A stretch of 64,000 bases of DNA, from contig CAJXMW010000002.1 in assembly GCA_913056235.1 (NCBI GenBank), positions 248,001 through 312,000 on the forward strand. The letters run 5' to 3'. The position numbers and the translations under genes were made by a program. Positions 36,353 through 45,442 of the stretch are shown here, in pieces. Under the pieces are notes generated by a model. The model was not told the DNA's origin. It did no database searches and saw only the letters and a list, made by a program, of their open reading frames with translations. This DNA is from an uncultured Fodinibius sp. GTDB taxonomy: Bacteria; Bacteroidota; Rhodothermia; Balneolales; Balneolaceae. Within the stretch, counting starts at the first letter, position 1; every line of letters begins with the position of its first letter.

Positions 36353-37552
36353 ATGACTATGGATAAAATGACGCTGAAGGATGTCGACGTTGACGGTAAG
36401 AAAGTATTGATGCGCGTAGATTTTAACGTGCCGATAGAGAATGGCAAAATTGGAGATGACAACCGCATTGTGCAGGCGTTGCCTTCCATCAATCATGTAA
36501 CTGAACATGGGGGCAAGCTTATCTTGATGAGTCACCTGGGTCGTCCCGGCGGCGAAGTGGATGAATCCCTGAGCTTGCGACCGGTGGCTGAGCATCTGCA
36601 AACACTGGTTGATACCAATGTGCATTTTGCTGAAGATTGTATTGGTGAAAAAGCTGAATCGGTGATTGAGCAGGCAGAGGATGGAGAGATTGTGCTGCTT
36701 GAAAATGTACGCTTTCATGCCGGCGAAAAGGCCAACGACGATGATTTTTGCAAGCAGCTGGCCGCTCATGGTGATCTTTTCTGTAATGATGCTTTCGGCA
36801 GTAGTCACCGAGCACACTCTTCCGTTGCGGGTGTTACGCGCTACCTGCAGCCAGCTGTGTCAGGATTTCTGTTGGAGAAAGAGATTAAATATTTGAGCGG
36901 ATCGGTCAACAATCCCAAGCGTCCTTTTGTAGCAATTTTGGGCGGAGCCAAAGTATCTGATAAGATTGGCGTTATTGAAAATCTGTTAGATAAGGTTGAT
37001 ACCATCATTATTGGTGGCGGAATGACATATACGTTTTACAAAGCCAAAAGACTACCGATCGGTGACTCACTGGTAGAGGATGACAAAGTAGAGCTGGCTA
37101 CAAAACTGATGGAGAAAGCCGAGGAGAAAGGCGTCAATTTTGTATTACCTGTTGATTCAGTGGCTGCAAAAGAATTCAAAAATGATGCTGAACATAAAGT
37201 TGTAGATGAGGACGGTATTGAGGATGGCTGGATGGGCGTTGATATTGGTCCGCAGTCGGCAATCTCGTTTGGTAATATCATCAAAAATGCCAAAACCGTA
37301 GTCTGGAATGGTCCTATGGGCGTTTTTGAGATGGAAAATTTTGCGGATGGGACTAATGCCGTGGCCGAAGCTCTGGCTGAAGCAACCAAGCATGGAGCTA
37401 CGACCATCATCGGCGGCGGTGATTCGGCCTCAGCCATCAAGCAGGCTGGACTTGAAGATGCTGTTTCACACGTCTCTACCGGTGGCGGTGCCAGTCTAAT
37501 GTTCCTTGAAGGCGGCGATCTGCCAGGTGTTGTGTCACTGACGGATAAGTAA
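36353..37552 (+). CDS. pgk: Phosphoglycerate kinase
   Basis: 399 residues, standard for PGK, which transfers phosphate from 1,3-bisphosphoglycerate to ADP in glycolysis. Motifs visible: VDFNVP (residues 21-26), [57 protein letters not shown] and the C-terminal IGGGDSASA. Codons at 36350 (TTG), 36353 (ATG) and 36359 (ATG) could all start; I used the first ATG. Monocistronic with a terminator at 37692. Confidence 0.97.
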   Translation: MTMDKMTLKDVDVDGKKVLMRVDFNVPIENGKIGDDNRIVQALPSINHVTEHGGKLILMSHLGRPGGEVDESLSLRPVAEHLQTLVDTNVHFAEDCIGEKAESVIEQAEDGEIVLLENVRFHAGEKANDDDFCKQLAAHGDLFCNDAFGSSHRAHSSVAGVTRYLQPAVSGFLLEKEIKYLSGSVNNPKRPFVAILGGAKVSDKIGVIENLLDKVDTIIIGGGMTYTFYKAKRLPIGDSLVEDDKVELATKLMEKAEEKGVNFVLPVDSVAAKEFKNDAEHKVVDEDGIEDGWMGVDIGPQSAISFGNIIKNAKTVVWNGPMGVFEMENFADGTNAVAEALAEATKHGATTIIGGGDSASAIKQAGLEDAVSHVSTGGGASLMFLEGGDLPGVVSLTDK

Positions 37553-37567
37553 TTATTGGTTAATAAC

Positions 37568-37596
37568 CTGACAGTATCCGCGAGCGGATCTGTCAG
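37568..37596. repeat. Hairpin after pgk
   Basis: CTGACAG-ATCCG (37568-37580, with one bulged T) pairs with CGGAT-CTGTCAG (37585-37596); 4-base loop. No T-run follows. It echoes the CTGACAG core of the guaB terminator but is a different element. The rest of 37597-37691 shows nothing firm. Confidence 0.5.
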
Positions 37597-37691
37597 AGCT
37601 TTGATTAATTAAATAAGTACTAATTAAAATGCCGCTAGGTCCTATAGGAAGGACGCTGAGAGGTTTTATATTATCCAGAAACAAATATATG

Positions 37692-37724
37692 TCCCCGGCA
37701 CTTTCGAAGTGCCGGGGATTTTTT
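37692..37724 (+). terminator. pgk terminator
   Basis: A perfect 12-bp GC-rich stem (37692-37703 with 37707-37718), 3-base loop and T-run. It lies 140 bases after the pgk stop codon. Confidence 0.9.
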
Positions 37725-37788
37725 GTTGAAAATGACCCATCTCCTTGGCAGATTATCTATACTTATTAAGTAATGGAGAAGAGGCTAC

Positions 37789-39474
37789 ATGTCGCATCCC
37801 AAAAACAAAGTGCTTGCCGATAATTACCGCACCAGTGAGAATTTCTATGCGAGCGATCTGATTCTACAATCCCACCTGAACGAAAACTTACCAGAAGAGG
37901 AAAGTCAATTTTTGGAGCCCAGACTGGAGTCGCTGGGGAAGAAAGCAGCTACTGAGATGGATGCGCTTTCTATGCAGGCCGACGAGTATACGCCAACACT
38001 AAAAAAACGGGATAAGCTGGGTCAAACTGTAGATGAGGTTGACTTTCATCCGGCGTATTGGCAGCTGATGGATATTGCGGCTGAGTCGGAGATGTTCTAT
38101 CTGAAATATAATCCCGAAATGGAGGGACGGTTTGAGGGTAGTCGTCACCAGCTGGGATTTGCCCTTGGGCAGCTTTATGCGATGAGCGAGCTCGGCCAGT
38201 ATTGTCCCCATTGCATGACCGACGGTGCGGCCTACCTGGTAGAGCAATTTGCTGACGAGGAGGATAAAGAGCGATTGTTGGCTAAACTGGGGGCCAAAGA
38301 CGGCAGTAAGCTTTTTTCAGGAGCGATGTTTTTAACCGAGAAGTCCGGCGGCTCGGATGTAGGAGCAAATTTGACCAAGGCAGAATGGGTTGAGCAAAAA
38401 CAGTACAAGTTAAACGGCGAAAAATGGTTTTGTAGCAATGTGAACGCTGATGTAATTATGGCGCTGGCACGGACTGGTTCTGTGGATGAAGGTATAGACG
38501 GGCTTTCGATTTTTATGGTCGAAAAGCATTTGCTGAACGGCGAGCGAAATCCAATGGAAATCATTCGGCTCAAAGATAAGCTGGGCGTACGATCCATGGC
38601 CACCGGCGAAGTGCGATTTCGCGATACTATTGGCACGCGACTGGGAAAGGAGCGCAAGGGATTCAAGGTAATGGCCCAGATGATCAACATTTCGCGGAAT
38701 TATAATTCTATAGCGGCGCTTGCTGGCAACCGGCGTGCTCTGATCGAGGCCTGGCAATATTTGAATCATCGTTATACGTTTGGAAAACGGGCAGTTGAAC
38801 ATGCGCTGATCCGAGAAAAGTTTTTCGAGCTGGGATCGCAATATCTGGCTAATTTTCACTTGGTTTGGCGTGGACTCAAAGCAATGGATGGGGCTGAAGC
38901 TGGTGATGAGCGGGAGCAGCATCTGCTCCGCATGATTACACCCATGGCTAAGTGGTGGTCGGCCGAGCAGGCGGTATATTCGGTGCGCGAGTGCATGGAG
39001 CTGATGGGTGGTAACGGTTATATCGAGGATTTTGTGATGCCCAAAATTTTGCGCGATGTGAATGTGCTTCCAATTTGGGAGGGATCCGGTAACATCATTG
39101 TACTGGATATGTTGCGGGCGGCCCGGAAGTCAGAGGGGCTTTCAATTATTTTTGAGGTTATTGAGGCGGCGGCTGAGCAATCCGAAAATTATGGAGAGCT
39201 GTTGCATGAGCGGCAGTCAGACGTCCAATCAATGTGGGAATCTGTCACGCAGATGGAGAGCCGTGATCAGGTGGAAGCGACCGCCAAACCTTTGTTCAAG
39301 CAGCTTATAACGCTATTTCAGATGGCACTGCTTGTGCAGGAAAAAGAGAACCGGCAGTCGGAGCGATACGATATTGCGCTTCGATATTTGGCCAGCAATT
39401 TTAACCAATCGCTGCGCACACGCAGGCCACTGGAGCTAGAACAGCTTGAAGAATTGATCGGCTGGGATTATTAG
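37789..39474 (+). CDS. Acyl-CoA dehydrogenase, AidB-like
   Basis: 561 residues, larger than ordinary acyl-CoA dehydrogenases (about 380) and close to AidB-type flavoproteins. The order is N-terminal helical domain, then FLTEKSGGSDVGANLTKAE (FAD-binding turn), YKLNGEKWFCSN, IMALARTG, LKDKLGVRSMATGEV, and the C-terminal domain ending in ECMELMGGNGYIEDF. The catalytic glutamate position is not obvious by eye. E. coli AidB binds DNA and protects it from alkylation; whether this one does, or acts on fatty acyl-CoA, is open. A ribosome site (GGAGAAGAGG) precedes the ATG. It ends with no gap against the convergent DUF2207 gene. Confidence 0.85.
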   Translation: MSHPKNKVLADNYRTSENFYASDLILQSHLNENLPEEESQFLEPRLESLGKKAATEMDALSMQADEYTPTLKKRDKLGQTVDEVDFHPAYWQLMDIAAESEMFYLKYNPEMEGRFEGSRHQLGFALGQLYAMSELGQYCPHCMTDGAAYLVEQFADEEDKERLLAKLGAKDGSKLFSGAMFLTEKSGGSDVGANLTKAEWVEQKQYKLNGEKWFCSNVNADVIMALARTGSVDEGIDGLSIFMVEKHLLNGERNPMEIIRLKDKLGVRSMATGEVRFRDTIGTRLGKERKGFKVMAQMINISRNYNSIAALAGNRRALIEAWQYLNHRYTFGKRAVEHALIREKFFELGSQYLANFHLVWRGLKAMDGAEAGDEREQHLLRMITPMAKWWSAEQAVYSVRECMELMGGNGYIEDFVMPKILRDVNVLPIWEGSGNIIVLDMLRAARKSEGLSIIFEVIEAAAEQSENYGELLHERQSDVQSMWESVTQMESRDQVEATAKPLFKQLITLFQMALLVQEKENRQSERYDIALRYLASNFNQSLRTRRPLELEQLEELIGWDY

Positions 39475-41238
39475 TTAGCCTGCACTTGCGGCTGCACCAC
39501 CCCCTGCAGCGCTGGCCGAGGCTCCCGCGCCACCAGCCGCACCCGGAGCTGTAGCTGCACTTGTAGCACCGAGCGTTGAAAAACTACTGGCCACGGCGGC
39601 CACCGAGCTGGTGTTCGAAGAAAAAGCTATCCATGCGATGACGGGAACGGCATTACTGTTGGTGGTAATAATATCTTCAAGCTCTTCCCCTTTGAGTCCC
39701 AGTGCCAGGGCGTAGATAAAGTGTTTGTCCAGTTTATCGGAGGACAGATTATGCTCTTTGGCGTTTTCTAGTCCTCTTTTGTAATTGTTCCACCGGTGCT
39801 TGATTTCTTGGCCTTTTTCTGTGGGACGAATAATGGCCATTGAAAGAGTAGCCGCAACCACAGTCGTTATAAAGGCAAGAAACCAGCTTAACGGAGCAAA
39901 TGTTTCTTTTCCGGCATATGCAGCAACTCCAAAAATGATGAAAAACAATATAAGTTGGAGTCCGGCATTCCAGTAGGCCCCGGTATAACTCTGCAGATCA
40001 ATCCAGTCCTGATCGAAGCAATAGTTTTTTAATTTTTTTGACCATTTTGAAAACCAATCAGAAACTTTTGAGTCCTGTCCATCAAAAATCTTATGCAGCT
40101 TTTGTCGATCATCGCTGAGCCGTAGCTCTACAAAGCTGACAATGTCTTTCTCCCAGTCAAGCAGATCTTCCTGTAGGTCTTGCTCGGTCCGATGCACAGA
40201 AAATGTGGGGTCGTCATCCTCAAAGAAACCTTCTTCTGGCTCTTCTTCTTTGATTTTAAAGTATCCTTTCCGGGCAAGGTCGAGCACGGTTGATATCAGA
40301 TGCACGCTAGTAACACTTCTATTATTCAACAGCCAGCCGATCGCTGCGGGGCGATGCCGATCCGGAATCATAATAGTTTCGTGGGAGGATAACCGGGAGG
40401 TTGAATGCCGTTTCCCATACTTGCGGTAAAAGTATAAAAACAAGAAGACTGCAATGACCGAAACCGCAATATTTACTTGTTGACTTATTTCGTGCCAATA
40501 TGCGTTGCGAGCCCGACGTTCAGCCCGTTTTTGCTGGTATATTTCTTCTTCCTGTCGGACCTGGCTGAGAGTAAAATCCTGATTTGTTACTTGAGGGCTG
40601 GCTAACACAGAAGTTGGAAACAAAGCACGGACTTTGGCAACATCGTCATCATCAATGTTAGTGCCGCGGATCGTAAATGCACCAGATGTTTTCGATAGCT
40701 CAAAATGTCCTTTGGGGCCGCGGGTCCACCCATGCAGCGAATCTGTAGCAACTGATTCAGGTAGGGTAATCGCAATATTCAGCCGCTTGGTAGATTTGTC
40801 ACGGTCATCAGACAGGTAGTTCCAGAAAAACTGTGTCCACTCGGGACCTACGGTCAGGGCATCCTCAAGGGTATAGGAGATAGTGAATGTACGCTGCTCA
40901 TCCTCAGCCTCATAGTACCAAGTCAGTTTGATTGCCTCATCATTATGTGCAACGCTAAAAGTTCCCGTGGCTTCGCTGTTCTCGTTTATATAGGAGGTAC
41001 CACCTTCCGAAATTTGTATATCCCTGATAGCCGAAAATCCTTGGCGCGGCAGCTGGTATTCGGCCCATGAAAATGAACCATCAAAATCATAGGTAAGGTG
41101 TTCGGTGATTTGCACTGTGCCATCCTCATTTATCGAAACCTCTACCCGAATTTCCGGGATCTCATAATCCTTGCCAGAGCTGCTCAAAAATCCCAGACAA
41201 AATATTACAGTACTCAGTACAAGAGTTCTTAGCCACAT
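39475..41238 (-). CDS. DUF2207 membrane protein
   Basis: 587 residues. N-terminal signal peptide, then the extracytoplasmic DUF2207 domain (about 25-200, with EVSINEDGTVQITEHLTYDF), a membrane helix near 250, a cytosolic region, two more helices near 430-475, and a C-terminal tail rich in Gly, Ala and Ser (the usual Gly-rich end of this family, here with more Ala). Function unknown; found widely as a predicted membrane protein (YciQ-like). A REP-like palindrome sits 17 bases before the start codon, so expression may be affected by the neighbouring mobile unit. Confidence 0.85.
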   Translation of the reverse strand: MWLRTLVLSTVIFCLGFLSSSGKDYEIPEIRVEVSINEDGTVQITEHLTYDFDGSFSWAEYQLPRQGFSAIRDIQISEGGTSYINENSEATGTFSVAHNDEAIKLTWYYEAEDEQRTFTISYTLEDALTVGPEWTQFFWNYLSDDRDKSTKRLNIAITLPESVATDSLHGWTRGPKGHFELSKTSGAFTIRGTNIDDDDVAKVRALFPTSVLASPQVTNQDFTLSQVRQEEEIYQQKRAERRARNAYWHEISQQVNIAVSVIAVFLFLYFYRKYGKRHSTSRLSSHETIMIPDRHRPAAIGWLLNNRSVTSVHLISTVLDLARKGYFKIKEEEPEEGFFEDDDPTFSVHRTEQDLQEDLLDWEKDIVSFVELRLSDDRQKLHKIFDGQDSKVSDWFSKWSKKLKNYCFDQDWIDLQSYTGAYWNAGLQLILFFIIFGVAAYAGKETFAPLSWFLAFITTVVAATLSMAIIRPTEKGQEIKHRWNNYKRGLENAKEHNLSSDKLDKHFIYALALGLKGEELEDIITTNSNAVPVIAWIAFSSNTSSVAAVASSFSTLGATSAATAPGAAGGAGASASAAGGGAAASAG

Positions 41239-41254
41239 AATATAACAGGTCGGT

Positions 41255-41291
41255 TAATTGATGGCATCACTCTAAGTGATGCCATCAATTA
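41255..41291. repeat. REP-like palindrome, copy 1 (downstream of the transposase)
   Basis: A perfect 16-bp stem (41255-41270 with 41276-41291) around TCTAA. Its 27-base core (41260-41286) is identical to copy 2 at 41889-41915. The outer five pairs (TAATT/AATTA) differ from copy 2 but still pair. Confidence 0.9.
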
Positions 41292-41311
41292 TCAATTAGT
41301 TTCAATTACTT

Positions 41312-41914
41312 TTATTCAAATGTTACACTTTGAATAACTTCGTGATCAGTCTCGATATTTTCTTGATGAAATTTTAAAAAAGCTTCTTCTCCGTTAAACC
41401 ATTCTAAAACTTCCGTTCTATTTAAGCTGGTTTTAGATTTTGATGTTAAAGCATTATAAGAACTCCATTTATAATTCATTGTATTCTGAAATCCATGATG
41501 AATTGGATTTCTGTGGATATAGTACACAAGCCATATTAACTGATTCTGATTACGAATTTTTCTCTTTTGAAAATTCTTTTGGAACAGACTCCCAGTTCTA
41601 TTCTCTTGTTTATTTATAGCTTGAGAATAGGAGATAAACAATCTCCTGAATTTTTCACTAACTGACGAACTATTTTCCAAATCCTTTTTAATACCTATTA
41701 AAAAGTGAAAATGATTGGGAAGCAAGCAGTAGGCAAAAGTATCAATAGCTTCATTTAAATATTTTTTATATCGGTTTAAAAAGAATTGGTAGTTTTTAGA
41801 TTTATAGAACAGTTTTTCCTTGTTGTTGCCTCTATTGTAAATGTGATAATATTCGCCTTTTGAGAACATATGTTGAAAATTATTGAAAGATGGCATCACT
41901 CTAAGTGATGCCAT
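41312..41914 (-). CDS. REP-associated tyrosine transposase (Y1, RAYT)
   Basis: 200 residues at most. The Y1_Tnp (IS200-like) fold is visible: EYYHIYNRGN at the first strand, the HUH motif as LLPNHFHFLIG, and a C-terminal helix SNQLIWLVYYIHRNPIHHGF holding the candidate catalytic tyrosine (YYIHRNP, the RAYT signature). The tail WSSYNALTS is also typical. Two in-frame ATGs (41914 and 41896) lie inside the palindrome itself; a third at 41869 begins MFSKGEYYHIYN and is the most family-like start. AT-rich compared with neighbours, suggesting acquisition. RAYTs nick single-stranded REP hairpins and are thought to spread them. Confidence 0.9.
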   Translation of the reverse strand: MASLRVMPSFNNFQHMFSKGEYYHIYNRGNNKEKLFYKSKNYQFFLNRYKKYLNEAIDTFAYCLLPNHFHFLIGIKKDLENSSSVSEKFRRLFISYSQAINKQENRTGSLFQKNFQKRKIRNQNQLIWLVYYIHRNPIHHGFQNTMNYKWSSYNALTSKSKTSLNRTEVLEWFNGEEAFLKFHQENIETDHEVIQSVTFE

Positions 41915-41918
41915 CTTT
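41886..41918. repeat. REP-like palindrome, copy 2 (over the transposase start)
   Basis: A perfect 14-bp stem (41886-41899 with 41905-41918) around TCTAA. Same core as copy 1; the outer three pairs are AAA/TTT. It covers two candidate start codons of the transposase, so a hairpin in the mRNA would hide them. Confidence 0.9.
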
Positions 41919-41930
41919 ATCTTTTATTCT

Positions 41931-44648
41931 CTATTCTTTAATAACCCTGAATCCGGTATAACGATTTGGGGCTGTCTTAGTTTCACTACGTTCATCGACG
42001 AAACTTACGGCCGAATATCCATAAGTGTCCCGATCTGAACCTGAGGCCCATTCGGCAGCATTTCCGCCCAGGTCATACACGTGAGCATTACCAATTTTGA
42101 TACTCTTGTAAGCCCCGACTTCTTTTAGCAACGTATGATCAAGCTTCTCCAGCTTTTGTCGAAATTCCGGTATCTCATCGAGGGTAATGTCATAGCCTGC
42201 CCAATAGTTTAGCGTATTTTCAGAGGCGGCCACTTTGCGCGCCTGTTGATTCAATTTTTTAGCCTCCTCAGCATTCGGAAGCCGATAGGTTTCACCGGTC
42301 TGTTTATTAAGCCAGTTGATGTATTGGGTAGCTTTCTCTTTGCTAATGCCGGTTACAGGATAGTTAGCACGGACTTCCGGATAGCTGTGACTTTGATCAA
42401 AATCTGCATATTGTGCATTTGTGACTTCGAACCGTCCGATTGATGTAGAGTCTTTTTTGATGGAAACTGTTTCAGGGATAAGAATACCATTATGCATTAC
42501 GCCATACATGCCTTCAGCGGTTTGGGCCTTGTCTTTTTGCAGGAGCTCCGCAATGGGACTTTCTTCCTTAAAGGTTTCATTTTCGGCTTCATAAGTACCA
42601 AACAGGTGCTTTTCGAACCACCGTATTTCTTCCTTCATCTTACGCGTTTGATGAGTCACCTTTTGCAGCCCATGCGGTTGATCGGGGAACCAAAGGAAAC
42701 GGACCGGTGCCTTGTCAATCTGTTGTAGGGCTCGGTAGTATTCCCAACCCTGATCCCGAGGCACAGCGCGATCCTTACTGCCATGAAATATAATGGTGGG
42801 GGTTTGAACCTTTTCCATCTCAAATAGCGGCGATTTCTTTACGTACGTTTCGTTGAATATTTTGCCGTTGGTATCATCCCAGGGAGCACCGCCGAAATAG
42901 CTTTGATCAAAAGAAACCCCGAACGCGCAGGTGCCGTAGTCGGAGGTCCAGTTGACATCACCGGCACCCGGAGCAGCAACTTTAAACATATCGGGATGCT
43001 TGACGGTGAGCATCGTCGTCAGGATAGCCCCGTTCGACCAGCCTTTGACCCCCATGGAATCGGGATCTACTTTTCCTTCATCAACCAGTTTTTCTACACC
43101 GGAAATGATATCGGGCAGTTCGTATTCGTAATAGTGTCCTTTGATGGATTCTACAAATTCCTGCCCGTGATTGGATGAGCCGTGATAGTTGGGCTGGAGG
43201 ACAAAGGCTCCTTTCTGGGCCATAATGTTGTTAAAGTCTGTCCACGACTCATTCCATCGATCCAGATCTACGCCAGAGGGGCCACCGTGAATGGTGACAA
43301 CAAGGGGATAGGATTTGCCTTCCTCGTAGTCATGTGGATAATACAGGATGCCGGTAATTTCATCATCAAGGGCACCCGTCCAGGTGATCACCTCTGTTTG
43401 GGCTTTCTTTTTCTTGTCCAGGTAATTATTGAGTTCAATAACTTCCTCACCTTCGGGGATCGTAACCGATCGTCGTTCTTTTTTGAGTTCTGTCAGTCGG
43501 TATTGGGGTGGAGTAGAGGCCGTCGAATAGACATAGACCATCTTTTTATGATCTTCTCCCACTGATGTCACAGTCACATGTTCATCCTTCGAGCCGGCAT
43601 CTACCGATTTTTTTGTCCATTGGTCGCCATCTTTTTGCAGGTAGGCCAGCTTGATAGTAGCGCCGTTGGCCAGTCCAACCATCACATCGTTACCAAAGAC
43701 GTCAAATCCGGAACCGAGCCCCCAGTCCCATTCGAGAGGTACTTTTTGGGCCTCATCTTGTCCCAAAGAGTAATAGTGCAACAGGCTGATGCCTGCGCCA
43801 TTCCATTTGGGATTTGAGGACTGGACGGATACAAAATAAAAGCCGCTGTTATCTTTAGTGAATTCAAAATTGCCGGGCGTCTGGTATCCCTCAGTTAGAA
43901 TCTGCTGTTTGGTTCCTTTTTCTAGATTCCAAAGGTAGTATTTTGGTTTTGGATTGGCGTCTGCCGTGTAGTCTGGACTCATAATATGGGAGCTTACAAG
44001 CCATTTCCCATCCCCAGAAATTTCGTATTCTCCCACCGGGTATTCGTTGTCGGTAAGACGCATAATTTCTTTCTCTTCAACATCAAAAGAGTAGATGCGG
44101 CTGGGTTTGAAATGGGCCGTATCTTCTACGACCACGGTGTTATCTTTTTGTTCTTCCAGCTTTTGCTCGTAGAGTGTTTTGCCTTCAGTGGACTCAAAAG
44201 CCAGTTTCTGTTTTCCCATCCATTGTATGTCAGAAATGCCTGTTTTAAATTCATGAACTTCGTAAGGTTCCCCGCCATAGGTACTCATTGCCCAGAGTTT
44301 CTTGCCTTCTTCACGCGAGGATAGAAAATAAATAGTTTCGCCGTCACTGGAAAAAAGCGGATTGTGATCCGACTCATCTCCGCGCGTCAACTGAATAGTC
44401 TTGAACTTCCCATCTTCTTTGACGTCGAGGCGGGTCAGGTACAAGTCACTTTCATTGCTATCTTTTTCGCGACTGGGTTGGGTTTTCACCCACACAATAG
44501 ATTTTCCATCAGGTGAAAATGTGAGTTCTGATGCCCGTTTTTGATTTATGACATCCTCAACGGTCCATTTGTCGCTCTGCCCAAAGAGGCTAGAAACATT
44601 CAATAACAAACAAAAAGTCAGGATAGAGATTGAGTAAAGTGTTCTCAT
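41931..44648 (-). CDS. S9 prolyl-oligopeptidase-family peptidase fused to a SUMF1/FGE-like domain
   Basis: 905 residues. Signal peptide ending near SSLFGQS; beta-propeller (about 25-420) with TolB/PD40-like blades (LTFSPDGKSIVWVKT, FSSDGETIYFLSS); S9 catalytic domain with Ser in GWSNG (near 536), Asp in HGSKDRAVP (near 624) and His in PDQPHGLQ (near 659). After about residue 700 the sequence has the order of a SUMF1/formylglycine-generating fold: IGRFEVTNAQYADF, YPVTGISKEKATQYINWLNK, GETYRLPNAEEA, VYDLGGNAAEWASG and TGFRVIKE. The cysteines needed for formylglycine synthesis are not present in the usual place, so the tail is probably a binding domain. Likely a periplasmic or surface peptidase. 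Monocistronic. Confidence 0.9.
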   Translation of the reverse strand: MRTLYSISILTFCLLLNVSSLFGQSDKWTVEDVINQKRASELTFSPDGKSIVWVKTQPSREKDSNESDLYLTRLDVKEDGKFKTIQLTRGDESDHNPLFSSDGETIYFLSSREEGKKLWAMSTYGGEPYEVHEFKTGISDIQWMGKQKLAFESTEGKTLYEQKLEEQKDNTVVVEDTAHFKPSRIYSFDVEEKEIMRLTDNEYPVGEYEISGDGKWLVSSHIMSPDYTADANPKPKYYLWNLEKGTKQQILTEGYQTPGNFEFTKDNSGFYFVSVQSSNPKWNGAGISLLHYYSLGQDEAQKVPLEWDWGLGSGFDVFGNDVMVGLANGATIKLAYLQKDGDQWTKKSVDAGSKDEHVTVTSVGEDHKKMVYVYSTASTPPQYRLTELKKERRSVTIPEGEEVIELNNYLDKKKKAQTEVITWTGALDDEITGILYYPHDYEEGKSYPLVVTIHGGPSGVDLDRWNESWTDFNNIMAQKGAFVLQPNYHGSSNHGQEFVESIKGHYYEYELPDIISGVEKLVDEGKVDPDSMGVKGWSNGAILTTMLTVKHPDMFKVAAPGAGDVNWTSDYGTCAFGVSFDQSYFGGAPWDDTNGKIFNETYVKKSPLFEMEKVQTPTIIFHGSKDRAVPRDQGWEYYRALQQIDKAPVRFLWFPDQPHGLQKVTHQTRKMKEEIRWFEKHLFGTYEAENETFKEESPIAELLQKDKAQTAEGMYGVMHNGILIPETVSIKKDSTSIGRFEVTNAQYADFDQSHSYPEVRANYPVTGISKEKATQYINWLNKQTGETYRLPNAEEAKKLNQQARKVAASENTLNYWAGYDITLDEIPEFRQKLEKLDHTLLKEVGAYKSIKIGNAHVYDLGGNAAEWASGSDRDTYGYSAVSFVDERSETKTAPNRYTGFRVIKE

Positions 44649-44770
44649 AAGGAATGCAAATAAGAATTAGCTGGATGAATTAATAAGTCGATGACTTAAT
44701 AAAGGGATTTTCTGTAACCTTGAACAAATTAGGATTTTAGGAACCCAAAATATCGGTCTGATAATATTTT

Positions 44771-44791
44771 TTACCTATTTACAATAGGTAA
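44771..44791. promoter_or_regulatory. Palindrome in the peptidase/ssb divergent region
   Basis: TTACCTAT (44771-44778) pairs with ATAGGTAA (44784-44791) around a 5-base spacer. Possible operator between the divergent S9 peptidase and ssb genes. Bases 44649-44881 hold no gene. Confidence 0.25.
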
Positions 44792-44840
44792 GGCAGGGAA
44801 TTGCTATTTTTTCTGTAAGGATTTCCTCCAAAATATATCT

Positions 44841-44848
44841 TACCTTTA
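44841..44848 (+). promoter_or_regulatory. Candidate ssb promoter -7 element
   Basis: TACCTTTA differs from TAnnTTTG at the last base and lies 34 bases before the ssb ATG, like the elements before guaB, ptsN-like and the cysteine desulfurase gene. Confidence 0.3.
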
Positions 44849-44881
44849 GATGAAACAATAAAAAACAAACGAGGAAATATT

Positions 44882-45325
44882 ATGAGTTCACTCAATAAAG
44901 CAATGATAATTGGCCGGCTTGGACAGGATCCTGATGTGCGATATACCCAGTCTAATACGGCCGTTGCTAACTTATCAGTTGCCACGTCTGAGCGCTATAA
45001 AGATAAGCAGGGAGAATGGAAAGAGCGGACTGAATGGCACCGTGTCGTAGCCTGGGGACGCTTGGCAGAGATTTGTCAGGAATATCTGACAAAGGGATCG
45101 CAAGTGTATATCGAAGGTCCCATTCAAACGCGGAAGTGGGAAGACAAAGAGGGCCAAACACGTTATACGACAGAGATCAAAGCCCTAACGATGACAATGC
45201 TCGACAGTAAAGGTGAAAGTGGCGGCGGCGATATGCCTCAGAAGCCCGATAATTCACAGCCGGTCTCGAGCAGTGTTGATCTGAATGAAGATTTCGATGA
45301 TATCGATGATGATTTGCCATTTTAA
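44882..45325 (+). CDS. ssb: Single-stranded DNA-binding protein
   Basis: 147 residues. OB-fold SSB that coats single-stranded DNA in replication and repair. The N-terminal fold is visible ([62 protein letters not shown]), followed by a short Pro/Ser linker and the protein-binding tip DDIDDDLPF, which recruits polymerase and repair partners. The ribosome site AACGAGGAAATATT is just upstream. Followed by a terminator, so the gldE-like gene is probably separate. Confidence 0.98.
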   Translation: MSSLNKAMIIGRLGQDPDVRYTQSNTAVANLSVATSERYKDKQGEWKERTEWHRVVAWGRLAEICQEYLTKGSQVYIEGPIQTRKWEDKEGQTRYTTEIKALTMTMLDSKGESGGGDMPQKPDNSQPVSSSVDLNEDFDDIDDDLPF

Positions 45326-45347
45326 GGTAAATTATTTTACATACGAG

Positions 45348-45379
45348 AGCGGTAAGGCTTTTGGGCTTTACCGCTTTTT
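45348..45379 (+). terminator. ssb terminator
   Basis: AGCGGTAA-G-GC (45348-45358) pairs with GC-T-TTACCGCT (45365-45375) with one mismatch, 6-base loop, then a T-run. It lies 22 bases after the ssb stop. Confidence 0.75.
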
Positions 45380-45442
45380 CTATTCTTGCACCACACCGTT
45401 TCAGTGCCTAGCTTTAAATAAATTCAAGTATAAATCAGGTAA

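Larger units (their letters stand above)
41255..41918 (-). mobile_element. RAYT transposase unit framed by two identical palindromes
   Basis: One Y1/RAYT gene lies between two palindromes with the same 27-base core and the same orientation. The unit is inserted exactly between the S9 peptidase stop (41931) and the DUF2207 start (41238) and is visibly more AT-rich than both. Typical of REP-associated tyrosine transposases, which act on REP hairpins rather than as ordinary insertion sequences. Confidence 0.8.

Noticed and set aside
41312-41914. Classical IS200/IS605 insertion sequence
   Set aside because: No TnpB gene, no left/right end asymmetry; two matching palindromes and the RAYT-type C-terminus fit REP biology better.
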